Shown: positions 53,221-61,651, numbered from the stretch's first letter. The stretch is 64,000 bases of DNA from Saccharibacillus sp. CPCC 101409 (GCF_030518235.1 NZ_JAULSA010000018.1:1-64000); one strand, 5' to 3'. The notes: a model not told the origin generated them from the sequence alone. Numbers and translations: made by a program.

Positions 53221-53990
53221 ATGATAAAGTGATCCCACCTGAATCAATGTCGGAGGCCGTGTCTTTGATCTGGGAGTATCAGCAGACCAAAGACAACGAA
53301 ATCGCGACGGTACTCATTAAGAAGTATGAACCTATGGTCAAGATGGCCGCGGGCAAGATCGCCAGAAACCGGCCGGATCTTTATGAGGACCTGTATCAGG
53401 TCGGTCAAATGGCGTTGATTCGCCTGCTTCAACAGTACGACATCCAACTGGGCATTCCGTTCGAGCCTTACGCGATGAAGAGTATGATCGGGCATATGAA
53501 GAACTTCCTGCGCGATAAGTCCTGGTACATACAAGTGCCGCGCCGGATAAAGGAAAAAGGTGCGCTCGTCCAACAGGCGATCGACGAATTGACCGTGCGT
53601 TTGGAACGTTCGCCCGACGTCAAAGAAATTGCGCAGTACCTCGATCTGAGCGTGGAAGAAACGGTTGAAGTATTGGCCGGTCGCGAATGCTACCACTATG
53701 TATCCCTCGATTCCCCGCTTTCCCAGGAGGAGAGCGCCGCAACGCTGGGCGAGCTGATCAGTTCCGACGTAAACGATTACGATACCGTTGAACGGCGGAT
53801 GGATCTGCAGCAGGCGCTCAGTCAACTGAAAGAGCAGGAACAAAAAGTGCTTCTGCTTGCCTTCCAGGAAGGACAATCGCAGCGCGCTATTGCCCAAAAG
53901 CTTGGCGTGTCCCAGATGAGCGTGTCCCGGATTCAGAAACGGGCTACCGAGAAGCTGAAGCAAATCATGTCCAACTCGTCTTCGCTGTAA
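53217..53990 (+). CDS. sigB: General stress sigma factor SigB
   Basis: A 257-residue SigB/SigF/SigG-family sigma factor with region 2 (YEDLYQVGQMALIRLLQQYD, FEPYAMKSMIGHMKNFLRD), region 3 (VPRRIKEKGALVQQAIDELT) and region 4 helix-turn-helix (QRAIAQKLGVSQMSVSRIQKR). The rsbV-rsbW-sigB order could also mark spoIIAA-AB-AC, but the phosphatase/kinase/methyltransferase genes upstream and the stress genes around favour SigB. A long terminator follows. Confidence 0.9.
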   Translation: MNDKVIPPESMSEAVSLIWEYQQTKDNEIATVLIKKYEPMVKMAAGKIARNRPDLYEDLYQVGQMALIRLLQQYDIQLGIPFEPYAMKSMIGHMKNFLRDKSWYIQVPRRIKEKGALVQQAIDELTVRLERSPDVKEIAQYLDLSVEETVEVLAGRECYHYVSLDSPLSQEESAATLGELISSDVNDYDTVERRMDLQQALSQLKEQEQKVLLLAFQEGQSQRAIAQKLGVSQMSVSRIQKRATEKLKQIMSNSSSL

Positions 53991-54025
53991 CGGCATCCAA
54001 GATGAATATTCAATCGAATACGCAG

Positions 54026-54091
54026 CCGCAAACAAGGCCGGACCGCTTCTGGAGTACAGAAAAGGTTCCGGCCTTGTTTGCGCGGTTTCTT
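54026..54091. terminator. Terminator after sigB
   Basis: GCAAACAAGGCCGGA (from 54028) pairs with TCCGGCCTTGTTTGC (ending 54081) around a 20-base loop, then TTTCTTTT. It separates sigB from the convergent gene at 54113. Confidence 0.8.
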
Positions 54092-54112
54092 TTGACTGCC
54101 GCGATCCGGGAA

Positions 54113-54532
54113 TCAGGAACCGCCGCCGCGTCCTTCTTGGATGAGACTGCCGATATATTCGAAGAAGTCGCTGACATAAGGGACGCCCAGATTGGCCATA
54201 ATGGAAGCGATCCAGGTCAACAGAGCGATTACGACGACCGTACCGACGGACAGTCCGAGACCGCGGGCGATACCGGCTGTGAAGTTGGAAATGATACGCT
54301 TTTTCCAGTCGGTGTAATTCTCGACCAGGTCTTTAAAATCGCCTTTTTTCAAAGCCACCGAAATATCTTCAAGCTGCTTGTTAAGCCGCGTGACTTCGTG
54401 CCGGAGTTCGAACGGGTGATCTTTTGCGAGATCCTGCGGCCTTAATGTGCCGTCGTTGGTACGCTCGTTCTGCTCGATCGTACCGCTTGCGAATCGATCG
54501 CCAGGATTCGGTTCTGCTTGAGTGCGTGCCAT
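54113..54532 (-). CDS. Small membrane protein (DUF5665-like)
   Basis: A 139-residue protein: hydrophilic N-terminus (MARTQAEPNPGDRFASG), a helical region (HEVTRLNKQLEDISVALKKGDFKDLVENYTDW) and a C-terminal membrane segment (GIARGLGLSVGTVVVIALLTWIASIM) ending GRGGGS. It resembles DUF5665 membrane proteins of Bacillota; the assignment is tentative. A ribosome site GGGGGA precedes the ATG at 54532. It lies next to sigB and other stress-type membrane proteins, but no SigB-like promoter was seen. Confidence 0.75.
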   Translation of the reverse strand: MARTQAEPNPGDRFASGTIEQNERTNDGTLRPQDLAKDHPFELRHEVTRLNKQLEDISVALKKGDFKDLVENYTDWKKRIISNFTAGIARGLGLSVGTVVVIALLTWIASIMANLGVPYVSDFFEYIGSLIQEGRGGGS

Positions 54533-54587
54533 AAAAATCCCCCGCTTCTATAGTAGGATATACATCGTTGCCGGGCGATTGTGCCCA

Positions 54588-54617
54588 AAAGAAAAGCCGG
54601 CTGTTTCAGCCGGCTTT
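54588..54617 (-). terminator. Terminator of the YtxH-like gene
   Basis: Minus strand AAAGCCGGCT-GAAAC-AGCCGGCTTTTCTTTT, 11 bases after the stop. Confidence 0.85.
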
Positions 54618-54627
54618 GAGAAACGTT

Positions 54628-55197
54628 TTACAGGGAGCCTTTGCTGCCGGACGGATTGCCGGGATCCAGAGCCTTGATTTCATCTTTGGCTTCTTTTGCT
54701 TTGTCGGCCGTTTCTTTCATCGCTTCCTTATCGGCTTTGGCTGCTTCGTTCGCAACGTCCGCGGAAGCGGATTTTACGGATTCGCCGACATCGGCGGAAG
54801 CGTCTTTGACCGCTTCGGCAACGTCTTCGCTGTTTTTGCGTACCGCTTGTACCACATTCGACGTTTTTTCGGAGACCGACTGAGCGAGCGTAGTCGCTTT
54901 ATCGCTGACTACCGAAGCCGCCGTCTGGGCCTTTTCGCTGACAGCCGATGCGGCTGTTTTGGCTTTTTCGCCGACAACCGAAGCGGTGTCTTTCGCTTTG
55001 AGTCCGATTGTGCTGGCCGCGCCTTTGGTTTTATCCGTTACGGCGCCGACTTTGTCCGACAGGTCGCTGCGCAGATCGCGTCCCGGTTTGGGAGCGAACA
55101 GCAGCGCTGCCGCAGCGCCGATCAATCCGCCGATGAATACGCCTTTGTAGAAAGTGGAACCGCTTTGTACCGGATATTCTTTTTCTGCTTCGTTCAT
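54628..55197 (-). CDS. YtxH-domain protein with LEA-like repeats
   Basis: A 189-residue protein. The N-terminal YtxH domain has a glycine-rich membrane helix (FYKGVFIGGLIGAAAALLFAPKPGRDLR). Residues 50-160 are a run of Ala/Lys/Ser/Val 11-mer-like repeats (KTAASAVSEKAQTAASVVSDKA) like LEA desiccation proteins. The tail is highly charged. YtxH is a SigB-controlled general stress protein in B. subtilis. AAGGAG precedes the ATG. A role in membrane or desiccation protection is inferred. Confidence 0.83.
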   Translation of the reverse strand: MNEAEKEYPVQSGSTFYKGVFIGGLIGAAAALLFAPKPGRDLRSDLSDKVGAVTDKTKGAASTIGLKAKDTASVVGEKAKTAASAVSEKAQTAASVVSDKATTLAQSVSEKTSNVVQAVRKNSEDVAEAVKDASADVGESVKSASADVANEAAKADKEAMKETADKAKEAKDEIKALDPGNPSGSKGSL

Positions 55198-55273
55198 GAG
55201 GAATCACTCCTTAAAGTAGTGGTCTTAAACCGATAATTATTGATCATTCCAATTGTTCCCGAAGGGTAAACCT

Positions 55274-55531
55274 CTAGGCTGCGCGTCTGAACAACTTGGC
55301 AATGAGTCCGAGAAATAAAACGAAGATCGCAGTACCGAGTACCGCCGGAATAATTGCAAAGCCGGCAATATTCGGACCGAAGTTTCCGAACAGTAGGTTG
55401 CCGACCCAGGCTCCGGCCAAACCGGCGACCGCGGCTCCAATAATGCCTCCAGGCATCATGTTATCCGCCAGTGCGTCTCCGATAAAACCGATAACGATTG
55501 CCATGATCAGGCTGATTACCAGTCCCCACAT
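55274..55531 (-). CDS. GlsB/YeaQ/YmgE-family membrane protein
   Basis: An 85-residue protein with three hydrophobic helices and the Gly-rich family motif GGIIGAAVAGLAGAWVGNLLFG (transglycosylase-associated family). The start at 55531 follows GGAGGTGA, a perfect ribosome site; a longer frame to 55567 lacks one. Members are small stress-induced membrane proteins of unclear function. A SigB-like motif GTTTCA-N14-GTTTAT is at 55605-55630. Confidence 0.88.
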   Translation of the reverse strand: MWGLVISLIMAIVIGFIGDALADNMMPGGIIGAAVAGLAGAWVGNLLFGNFGPNIAGFAIIPAVLGTAIFVLFLGLIAKLFRRAA

Positions 55532-55604
55532 ACGGCTCACCTCCGTTCCCGGCTGCCGCTTGCACAAGGATTTGTTTGGCTGCGCCGCCGCTCTTAATTG
55601 CTAT

Positions 55605-55630
55605 ATAAACGTCCTCTTTCCAGCTGAAAC
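55605..55630 (-). promoter_or_regulatory. Possible SigB-type promoter for the GlsB-like gene
   Basis: Minus strand GTTTCA, 14 bases, GTTTAT. The -10 matches four of six positions of GGGTAT; -35 and spacing equal the other sites. Confidence 0.4.
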
Positions 55631-55778
55631 AGGAAAAGGCGCGCAGCGGCGGGCTTTGCGGAGGCGGCGAAGAGATAGAAGGACGCGGCAAAAACCCGGC
55701 TCTCCGGCTCGAAGGCGAGCGCGGAAAACCGGGTTGCGGGAACAAGGGATCGAAGCGGCGGGCACAGCGGACTTTCGG

Positions 55779-56018
55779 TTACTTTCGGCGAAGCCGGCCC
55801 AGTTCGGAAGCGACTGCTTCCACTTCGGAAATACTTAAAGAAGGCTTATTTGTGACAAGATCGTATACGTCGAAAATGTCGTCGTACTGTTCGACCGAGA
55901 AAGACGAAGGCTGCATTGCCGCGCCGGAAGCCATGCGAAGCTTCGTTTTGATGGCGTCGATCATCCATTCTACGTTTTCCTGCGTTTTGCTGGACAAATC
56001 TTTACGGGACGAATCCAT
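55779..56018 (-). CDS. DUF1128 protein (YfkK-like)
   Basis: A 79-residue soluble protein of the DUF1128 family with the pattern NVEWMIDAIKTKL, SVEQYDDIFDVYDLV and the C-terminal SISEVEAVASELGRLRRK. Function is unknown. AAGGAG nine bases upstream of the ATG. Single gene; about 245 bases of mostly non-coding sequence separate it from the GlsB-like gene. Confidence 0.85.
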   Translation of the reverse strand: MDSSRKDLSSKTQENVEWMIDAIKTKLRMASGAAMQPSSFSVEQYDDIFDVYDLVTNKPSLSISEVEAVASELGRLRRK

Positions 56019-56304
56019 GTTTGCTCTCCTTCCGGCAGGCCAATTCGTGTTCGAAGAGCCGGTCGGCCGGCAAACCGGCCGCCGGTTCCGAAGCGTGAAG
56101 CCTGCGGCTCATGTTTTCATATTGTAGCACGATCGGGCTTCGGGCTCACCTTTTTTTGCGGAATTTGCGCTGATTGCGTTAAACTCGCGGATTGCGCTAG
56201 AATCAAAGCATAGCCGGGCACGCCGACGAAAGATAGAGCGCAAAGGCCGAATGCACGAATGGCACAGGATTGATAGGAAACGGAATAAAGAGGTGGAATG
56301 ACTG

Positions 56305-57720
56305 TTGAGTATACGCGAAGCGGTATGGGCGCGAACCGAGGCAAGCGTCCGCCGCGACAAGCGCTTCGGCAGCGTGGAAGAGCTGTTTGCGGAAGCCGCG
56401 GCGTCCGGCGGAACCGAAAAGGTGCTGTTTCTTTGTATCGGTACGGATCGTTCCAGCGGCGACGCGCTGGGGCCGCTTGTCGGCAGCCGTCTGCAATCGG
56501 CCGGCTTTCCCCGGGTAATCGGCACCATGGAAGAACCCTGCGACGCTTTGAACCTGGAGCGGCTGACAGCCGGACTTCCCGCCGATACGACGATCATCGC
56601 GATCGACGCCTGTCTGGGCAAACCGGGTTCGGTCGGCTCGCTGCTGCCGCTGCGCTCGCCGCTGACGCCGGCGGGCTCCATGCAGAGCGGCTTCGCGCCG
56701 GTCGGCGATTACAGCATCGCCGCCGTTGTGAATGTGTACGGCCCCAAGCCGTACCAGGCACTGCAGACCGCTTCGCTGCGGCTCGTGCTGGAATTGGCCG
56801 ACCGCATCGCGGCGGCCGCGGCGGAGGCTTTCATGCCAGGCAAAGAAGGTCGAGGCGCAAGCCTAACACAAGGGTCTCCCGATCCCAAGAAAGAAGGCGG
56901 CAGAATGGAAAGACGCAAATTGGAAGGCCGGCCGATTCGTTATATCGATAGAGGAGAAGGCCGGCCGGTCGTGCTGCTGCACGGCTTTATGGGCAGCGCG
57001 GATTATTGGGAACGGATCGTTCCGCTGCTGGAAGGGCATTTTCTTCGCTGCATCGTGCCGGATCTGCTCGGTCACGGCGAATCGGACGCGCCAGAAGGGC
57101 CGTATACGATCGAACGCATGGCCGACGATGTAAACGGGCTGCTGGATGAGCTGGGCGTCGAGCGCGCGGTGCTGCTCGGACATTCGATGGGCGGTTATAT
57201 CGCCCTGTCTTTCGCCGAACGATATGCCGACCGGTTGAAGGCATTCGGCCTGATCCATTCGACGCCGCTGCCCGACGACGAAGCCGGCCGGGAGAAAAGA
57301 ACGGCGGTCGCCGAACGCGTACGGCGCGAAGGCGTCCGGCCGTTCGTCGAGCAGTCCGCGCCCAATTGGTTTGCGCCGGAGAATGCCCGGCTGCTGGGCG
57401 CGGAAGTGCGGCGAGTGCGCGAGATCGGCTTCGCCACTTTGCCCGAAGGCGCGGCAGGCGCCGCGCTGGCGATGCGCGAACGGCCGGATCGCGGCGAAGT
57501 CATTCGCCGTTCGGAGCTTCCGGTGCTGCTGATCGCGGGTACCGAAGACGGCATCGCGCCGGCGGAGAAAGCGTTCGCCGCCAAGAACGAACGCACCGTA
57601 ACCCGGACGATCGAAGGCGCGGGACATATGAGCTTGTTTGAAGCGCCGCAGGAATTGGCGCGGCAGATCTCTTCGTTCATTGAAGGATTGCCGGACGAAA
57701 AGGCGGGATCGCATTGCTGA
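56305..57720 (+). CDS. YyaC-like sporulation domain fused to an alpha/beta hydrolase
   Basis: One 471-residue frame. Residues 1-180 match YyaC/DUF1256 (LFLCIGTDRSSGDALGPLVG, IAIDACLGK, VGDYSIAAVVNVYG), a sporulation family related to the GPR spore protease. After a low-complexity linker, residues 205-465 are a MenH-like alpha/beta hydrolase (VVLLHGFMGSADYW, nucleophile Ser in LLGHSMGGYIAL, late His in EGAGHMSLFE). TTG at 56305 has AGGTGG eight bases upstream. An internal ATG at 56905 preceded by GAAGGCGG could start a separate hydrolase. No stop codon separates the parts. Confidence 0.8.
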   Translation: MSIREAVWARTEASVRRDKRFGSVEELFAEAAASGGTEKVLFLCIGTDRSSGDALGPLVGSRLQSAGFPRVIGTMEEPCDALNLERLTAGLPADTTIIAIDACLGKPGSVGSLLPLRSPLTPAGSMQSGFAPVGDYSIAAVVNVYGPKPYQALQTASLRLVLELADRIAAAAAEAFMPGKEGRGASLTQGSPDPKKEGGRMERRKLEGRPIRYIDRGEGRPVVLLHGFMGSADYWERIVPLLEGHFLRCIVPDLLGHGESDAPEGPYTIERMADDVNGLLDELGVERAVLLGHSMGGYIALSFAERYADRLKAFGLIHSTPLPDDEAGREKRTAVAERVRREGVRPFVEQSAPNWFAPENARLLGAEVRRVREIGFATLPEGAAGAALAMRERPDRGEVIRRSELPVLLIAGTEDGIAPAEKAFAAKNERTVTRTIEGAGHMSLFEAPQELARQISSFIEGLPDEKAGSHC

Positions 57721-58373
57721 GAAAAGATTATCTGACGCGCATGATCGAAGAAATGACCGAAGCGGTCGGCGCGATGCTCGGGATGCGCAAAGCGCAGAAA
57801 AACGAGCAGGCGATCGAGAAACTGGACGGTTTGCTGAAGCGCAATTTCCGGATGAGCGAGCAGATGCTGCGTTCCCTGCCGCCGGGCGAGCTGATCGGCT
57901 TGTTCCGCCAGCGCGGGGGCGTCGATGCGGAAAGTCTCCAGCTTGTCGCGCGCATGCTGCAGGAATCCGGCGAGATTCGCGCCAATATGGGCCAGGAGCG
58001 CGAGGCGGCCGCCGACCGCATCAAAGCGCTGCACTTGTATCTGCACGCGGCTTTGAACGGAGGCAGCCGCGAACTGGTGGATTACCCGGATCGGATCGCC
58101 GAACTTTCCGCGCAGTTGGAACGCTACAAGCTGCCGGCGGACGAAGAGAAGCTGACCATGCTGTACGAAGAACGCGAAGGACGCCACGTTCGGGCCGAAG
58201 ACGCGATGTACCGCATGCTCGGCGCAAGTCCCGAGAACGATAAAGACGCGCTTGAAGAAGGCCGAATGTTTTACGCCCGTTTGTCCGCGCTGAGCGACGA
58301 AGCTTTGCAAAGCGGCGGACTGACGCGAGAAGAACTTCAGGAAGGCATCGAAGCGCTTGAAGACGAAGAATGA
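57714..58373 (+). CDS. Conserved helical protein (DUF6483-like)
   Basis: A 219-residue, mostly helical, charged soluble protein (MLRKDYLTRMIEEMTEAVGAML... ) with TPR-like spacing in the C-terminal half (KDALEEGRMFYARLSALSDEAL). The probable family DUF6483 is uncertain; function is unknown. It starts with TTG at 57714, overlapping the hydrolase stop by seven bases, so the two are probably co-translated. Followed by a methyltransferase gene on the same strand. Confidence 0.75.
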   Translation: MLRKDYLTRMIEEMTEAVGAMLGMRKAQKNEQAIEKLDGLLKRNFRMSEQMLRSLPPGELIGLFRQRGGVDAESLQLVARMLQESGEIRANMGQEREAAADRIKALHLYLHAALNGGSRELVDYPDRIAELSAQLERYKLPADEEKLTMLYEEREGRHVRAEDAMYRMLGASPENDKDALEEGRMFYARLSALSDEALQSGGLTREELQEGIEALEDEE

Positions 58374-58451
58374 ACGGAATTGGCAGCGAACGCGGCGCAG
58401 CCCCGACGAACAACAACATGGCGACAACACCCGAGAGGATGAGAGTACTTT

Positions 58452-59636
58452 ATGCAAACCCTGAGCGAACTGCTGAGCGCCGTGCTGCCGGAAGGCCGGC
58501 TCGTATCGGCAACCCTCAGCCAGCCCCGGCGCAAAGACGGCGATTCGTACACCAAAGTCGCCGTCAAACCGCTGCTGCTCAAGAACGAGCTGCATTACCA
58601 GCTCGCTTATCATTACGATAAAAAAGTCACGCACGACAATCTGACGCCCGAAGAAGCCGACCGCCGCATCGCGGAACTGCTGGGGAGCGAAATGCGCCAG
58701 GGCCTGCTCTGCACGCTGGACGCCGATTATCAGGTGCTGGTGAGCAAGAAAGGCAAAACGGGCATTTTGAAAAAGCCGCCGACCAAAAAAGACGCGCCGA
58801 ATCTTTCGCACAACCGCAAAAAAACGTATGTGCTGGACGAAGGCGAACCGGTTCCTTTTCTGGTCGAACTGGGCGTGATGAACGACAAAGGCCGCGTGCT
58901 GGCCGCCAAATACGATAAGTTCCGCCAGATCAACCGTTTCCTCGAAACGGTGCGGGACATCTTGCCTTCGCTGCCGAAAGGGCGGAAGCTGACGATCGTC
59001 GATTTCGGCTGCGGCAAGTCGTATTTGACGTTCGCCCTGTATCATTATCTAGCCGTGCAGGAAGGCTTCGAGCTCAACGTGGTCGGACTGGATCTCAAAG
59101 CGGACGTGATCGAGCACTGCGAATCGCTGGCGCGCAGCCTGGACTACGACGGTCTGCATTTTCGCATCGGCGATATCGCGGATTACAACGAATTCGACGC
59201 CGTCGATATGGTGATTACGCTGCACGCGTGCGATACCGCAACCGACGCCGCGCTGGAAAAAGCGGTCCGCTGGGGCGCGTCGGCGATCCTGTCGGTTCCC
59301 TGCTGCCAGCACGAGCTGTTCGCGCAGGTGCAAAACGAAACGCTGGAACCCCTGCTGTCGCACGGCATTCTCAAAGAACGGTTCTCCGCGCTCGCCACCG
59401 ACGCGATCCGGGCGAAGCTGCTCGACATCGTCGGGTACAAAACGCAGCTGCTCGAATTTATCGACATGGAGCATACGCCGAAAAATATCCTGATCCGCGC
59501 GGTCAAATCCGGCGACCAGGATACGTCGGCGCTGTGGCGCGAGTACGAAGCGTTCCGGAATTTCCTCGGCGCCGCGCCTTATTTGGAAAATGCGCTGCAG
59601 GACCGGCTTCTTACCGTTTCCGCTTCCCGAAGCTGA
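58452..59636 (+). CDS. Class I SAM-dependent methyltransferase (Methyltransf_32 type)
   Basis: A 394-residue methyltransferase. An N-terminal region of about 170 residues with basic segments (KKGKTGILKKPPTKKD, NRKKTYVL) precedes the Rossmann domain: SAM motif TIVDFGCGKSYLTFALYHYL, VVGLDLKADVIEHC, and MVITLHACDTATD. SVPCCQHELF is a conserved Cys-Cys-Gln-His motif of the group, related to GSTCD. The basic N-terminus suggests an RNA substrate. GAGAGGATGAGAG lies before the ATG at 58452. Confidence 0.85.
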   Translation: MQTLSELLSAVLPEGRLVSATLSQPRRKDGDSYTKVAVKPLLLKNELHYQLAYHYDKKVTHDNLTPEEADRRIAELLGSEMRQGLLCTLDADYQVLVSKKGKTGILKKPPTKKDAPNLSHNRKKTYVLDEGEPVPFLVELGVMNDKGRVLAAKYDKFRQINRFLETVRDILPSLPKGRKLTIVDFGCGKSYLTFALYHYLAVQEGFELNVVGLDLKADVIEHCESLARSLDYDGLHFRIGDIADYNEFDAVDMVITLHACDTATDAALEKAVRWGASAILSVPCCQHELFAQVQNETLEPLLSHGILKERFSALATDAIRAKLLDIVGYKTQLLEFIDMEHTPKNILIRAVKSGDQDTSALWREYEAFRNFLGAAPYLENALQDRLLTVSASRS

Positions 59637-59751
59637 GCCCCGGCCGTCGCCGCGCGGCGCCTGCTGGCCCGCCGGCTTTCGGCTGTGATAAAATAAGCGG
59701 ATAAACGATAAGCATGCCGTTTGCGGACGTGCACAGGAAAGAGGTAAAACG

Positions 59752-60366
59752 TTGAGCGTTATTTCGGATATCGTCGCGCAGTTGTTTGAGTGGATTCAAA
59801 GTCTGGGCTATTTCGGGATTATGCTCGGCCTGATGGTCGAGGTGATTCCGAGCGAAATTGTACTGGCTTACGGCGGTTTTCTGGTCTACTCGGGCCATAT
59901 CAATTTCTGGGGCGCGGTGCTGTTCGGCACGATCGGCGGCGTGCTTGCCCAGCTGTTCATTTACTGGATCAGCCGTTACGGTGGACGTCCGGTGCTGAAG
60001 CGGTTCGGTAAATATATTTTTATTCAAGAATCGCATATCGATCACGCCGAGCACTGGTTCAATAAGTACGGAGCGGGCATCATCTTTACGGGACGCTTTA
60101 TTCCGGTCGTGCGGCACGCCATCTCGATTCCGGCCGGTCTTGCCAAAATGCCGACGTGGCGCTTTACGATGCTCACTACGCTGGCCGTTATCCCGTGGTC
60201 GATCCTGTTTATTTTCCTCGGGCATCAGCTCGGCGGACAGTGGGAGCAGATCGACGAGAAAGCTTCGCCTTATGTCGTACCGATCATTCTGGGCGCGGTA
60301 TTCGTGCTGCTCGTCTATCTGATTGTCAAAGCCGTACTGACCCGGCGCCGGAAAATGCGGAAATAA
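59752..60366 (+). CDS. DedA-family membrane protein
   Basis: A 204-residue SNARE-associated/DedA protein, a family linked to recycling of undecaprenyl phosphate and membrane homeostasis. Motifs: GIMLGLMVEVIPSEIVLAYGGFLV, GGVLAQLFIYWISRYGG and the key GRFIPVVRHAISIPAGLAKM. Four to five membrane helices are followed by a basic tail. TTG start at 59752 with GAGGT at proper distance. Polyprenyl-phosphate recycling would complement the GT39/GtrA pair elsewhere in the window, but that link is speculative. Confidence 0.92.
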   Translation: MSVISDIVAQLFEWIQSLGYFGIMLGLMVEVIPSEIVLAYGGFLVYSGHINFWGAVLFGTIGGVLAQLFIYWISRYGGRPVLKRFGKYIFIQESHIDHAEHWFNKYGAGIIFTGRFIPVVRHAISIPAGLAKMPTWRFTMLTTLAVIPWSILFIFLGHQLGGQWEQIDEKASPYVVPIILGAVFVLLVYLIVKAVLTRRRKMRK

Positions 60367-60429
60367 AAGTTTGTTCAATTTTACCGAATACCGAAAAATA
60401 CCGGAATTCCGAAAGGAGAGAATAGGGCG

Positions 60430-61008
60430 ATGGGACAACTCGGAACATCCAACCTCAAGGCCAGATTCGGCAGCGGGCTCAGTCCGCAGGGGTTTATCGA
60501 TGCCATGCAAAAAAACAAAGAAAAATTCGAGGCGGGCTACCGCGATTTCGAATGGAGCAGCGAAGAAGACCGGGGTTTTTTTGAAAGTCTGCAGGGCCGC
60601 GACGATCTGCGCGCCGTTATTCTGGCGGCGGACTGGTGCGGCGACGTGGTGCGCAACGTCCCGGTCGTATTCCGCGTGCTGGAGACGGCCGACATCCCGG
60701 TCGACGTATTGATCCTGGAAGAAAACTTCGATCTGATGGACGAGTACCTGACGATGGGCGGACGTTCCGTTCCCGTGGTGATCCTGGCGGATACGGACGG
60801 AGAACCGCTGGTGAAGTGGGGACCGCGGCCGGAGAAAGTACAGGAGCTGATGCGCAAATTCAAGTCGGAGAATCCGGACCGCAGCGCCGCCGATTATGAA
60901 GAGAAAATGGCGATCGTGCGCATGCAGATGGCCGGACGCTACGGCGAAGGCACGGAAATTCATCCGGTGATTGTGCACGAGCTGCGCACACTGCTGGCGG
61001 GGGTGTAG
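60430..61008 (+). CDS. Thioredoxin-family protein with a single active-site Cys
   Basis: A 192-residue thioredoxin-fold protein (Thioredoxin_9 type). The active-site segment is AADWCGDVVRNVP, so only the first Cys of a CxxC site is kept; the cis-proline segment GGRSVPVVIL is present. AAAGGAG precedes the ATG. The stop is one base from the next gene. A monothiol role or a non-redox role is possible. Confidence 0.82.
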   Translation: MGQLGTSNLKARFGSGLSPQGFIDAMQKNKEKFEAGYRDFEWSSEEDRGFFESLQGRDDLRAVILAADWCGDVVRNVPVVFRVLETADIPVDVLILEENFDLMDEYLTMGGRSVPVVILADTDGEPLVKWGPRPEKVQELMRKFKSENPDRSAADYEEKMAIVRMQMAGRYGEGTEIHPVIVHELRTLLAGV

Positions 61009-61009
61009 C

Positions 61010-61642
61010 ATGCTTCGCGTCGAGACGTTCAACCTCGGACCGCTGCAGACCAACGCTTATCTGCTGCGCGGCGAAGACGATTTGAAAGCCGTGGTTATCG
61101 ATCCCGGCATGAATCCGGCCGCGCTGCTGCGCCGGGTCGAACATCTGCATATCGAAGCGGTCCTGCTGACGCATACCCATTTCGACCATATCGGCGGTTT
61201 GGAACAGCTGCGCAGGATGAAAGGCTGTCCGGTGTACGTGCACGATCTGGAAGCCGGCTGGCTCGGAGACGCCAAGCACAACGGCTCGGCCATGTGGTCC
61301 GAGCTTGGCGGTCCGATCGTTGCGGAACCGGCCGATTACGCGCTGGCCGAAGGCCAGACCTTAAGCCTGATCGGCAATACCTTCAAGGTACTGCACACGC
61401 CGGGCCATTCGCCCGGCAGCGTAAGCTTCCTGTGCGGAAAAGATTTGTTCGCCGGCGACGTTTTGTTCCGCGAAGGTGTGGGACGAACCGATCTGTACGG
61501 CGGCCGCCAGGGCGACCTGGTCGATTCCATCCGCTTGAAGCTGTACAAGCTTGCGGACGACACCGTCGTGTATCCGGGGCACGGTCCGCGGACCAGGATC
61601 GGTCACGAGAAAACGAATAATCCTTTTGTTCCGGCTCTTTAA
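61010..61642 (+). CDS. MBL-fold hydrolase (glyoxalase II/YqgX-like)
   Basis: A 210-residue metallo-beta-lactamase-fold hydrolase like YqgX. Zinc motif LTHTHFDHIGG, then HTPGHSPGS, LFAGDVLF and YPGHGPRT ligands, all intact. The start ATG at 61010 follows the thioredoxin-like stop by one base, with GGCGGGGG as ribosome site. Relatives hydrolyse thioesters such as hydroxyacylglutathione or bacillithiol adducts; the thioredoxin-like partner suggests thiol chemistry. Confidence 0.9.
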   Translation: MLRVETFNLGPLQTNAYLLRGEDDLKAVVIDPGMNPAALLRRVEHLHIEAVLLTHTHFDHIGGLEQLRRMKGCPVYVHDLEAGWLGDAKHNGSAMWSELGGPIVAEPADYALAEGQTLSLIGNTFKVLHTPGHSPGSVSFLCGKDLFAGDVLFREGVGRTDLYGGRQGDLVDSIRLKLYKLADDTVVYPGHGPRTRIGHEKTNNPFVPAL

Positions 61643-61651
61643 TATGATTCC

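Noticed and set aside
52408-53990. spoIIAA-spoIIAB-sigF operon
   Set aside because: The gene order is the same, but the adjacent receiver-PP2C, hybrid kinase and CheR genes and the surrounding stress families point to rsbVW-sigB. A phylogeny would settle it.
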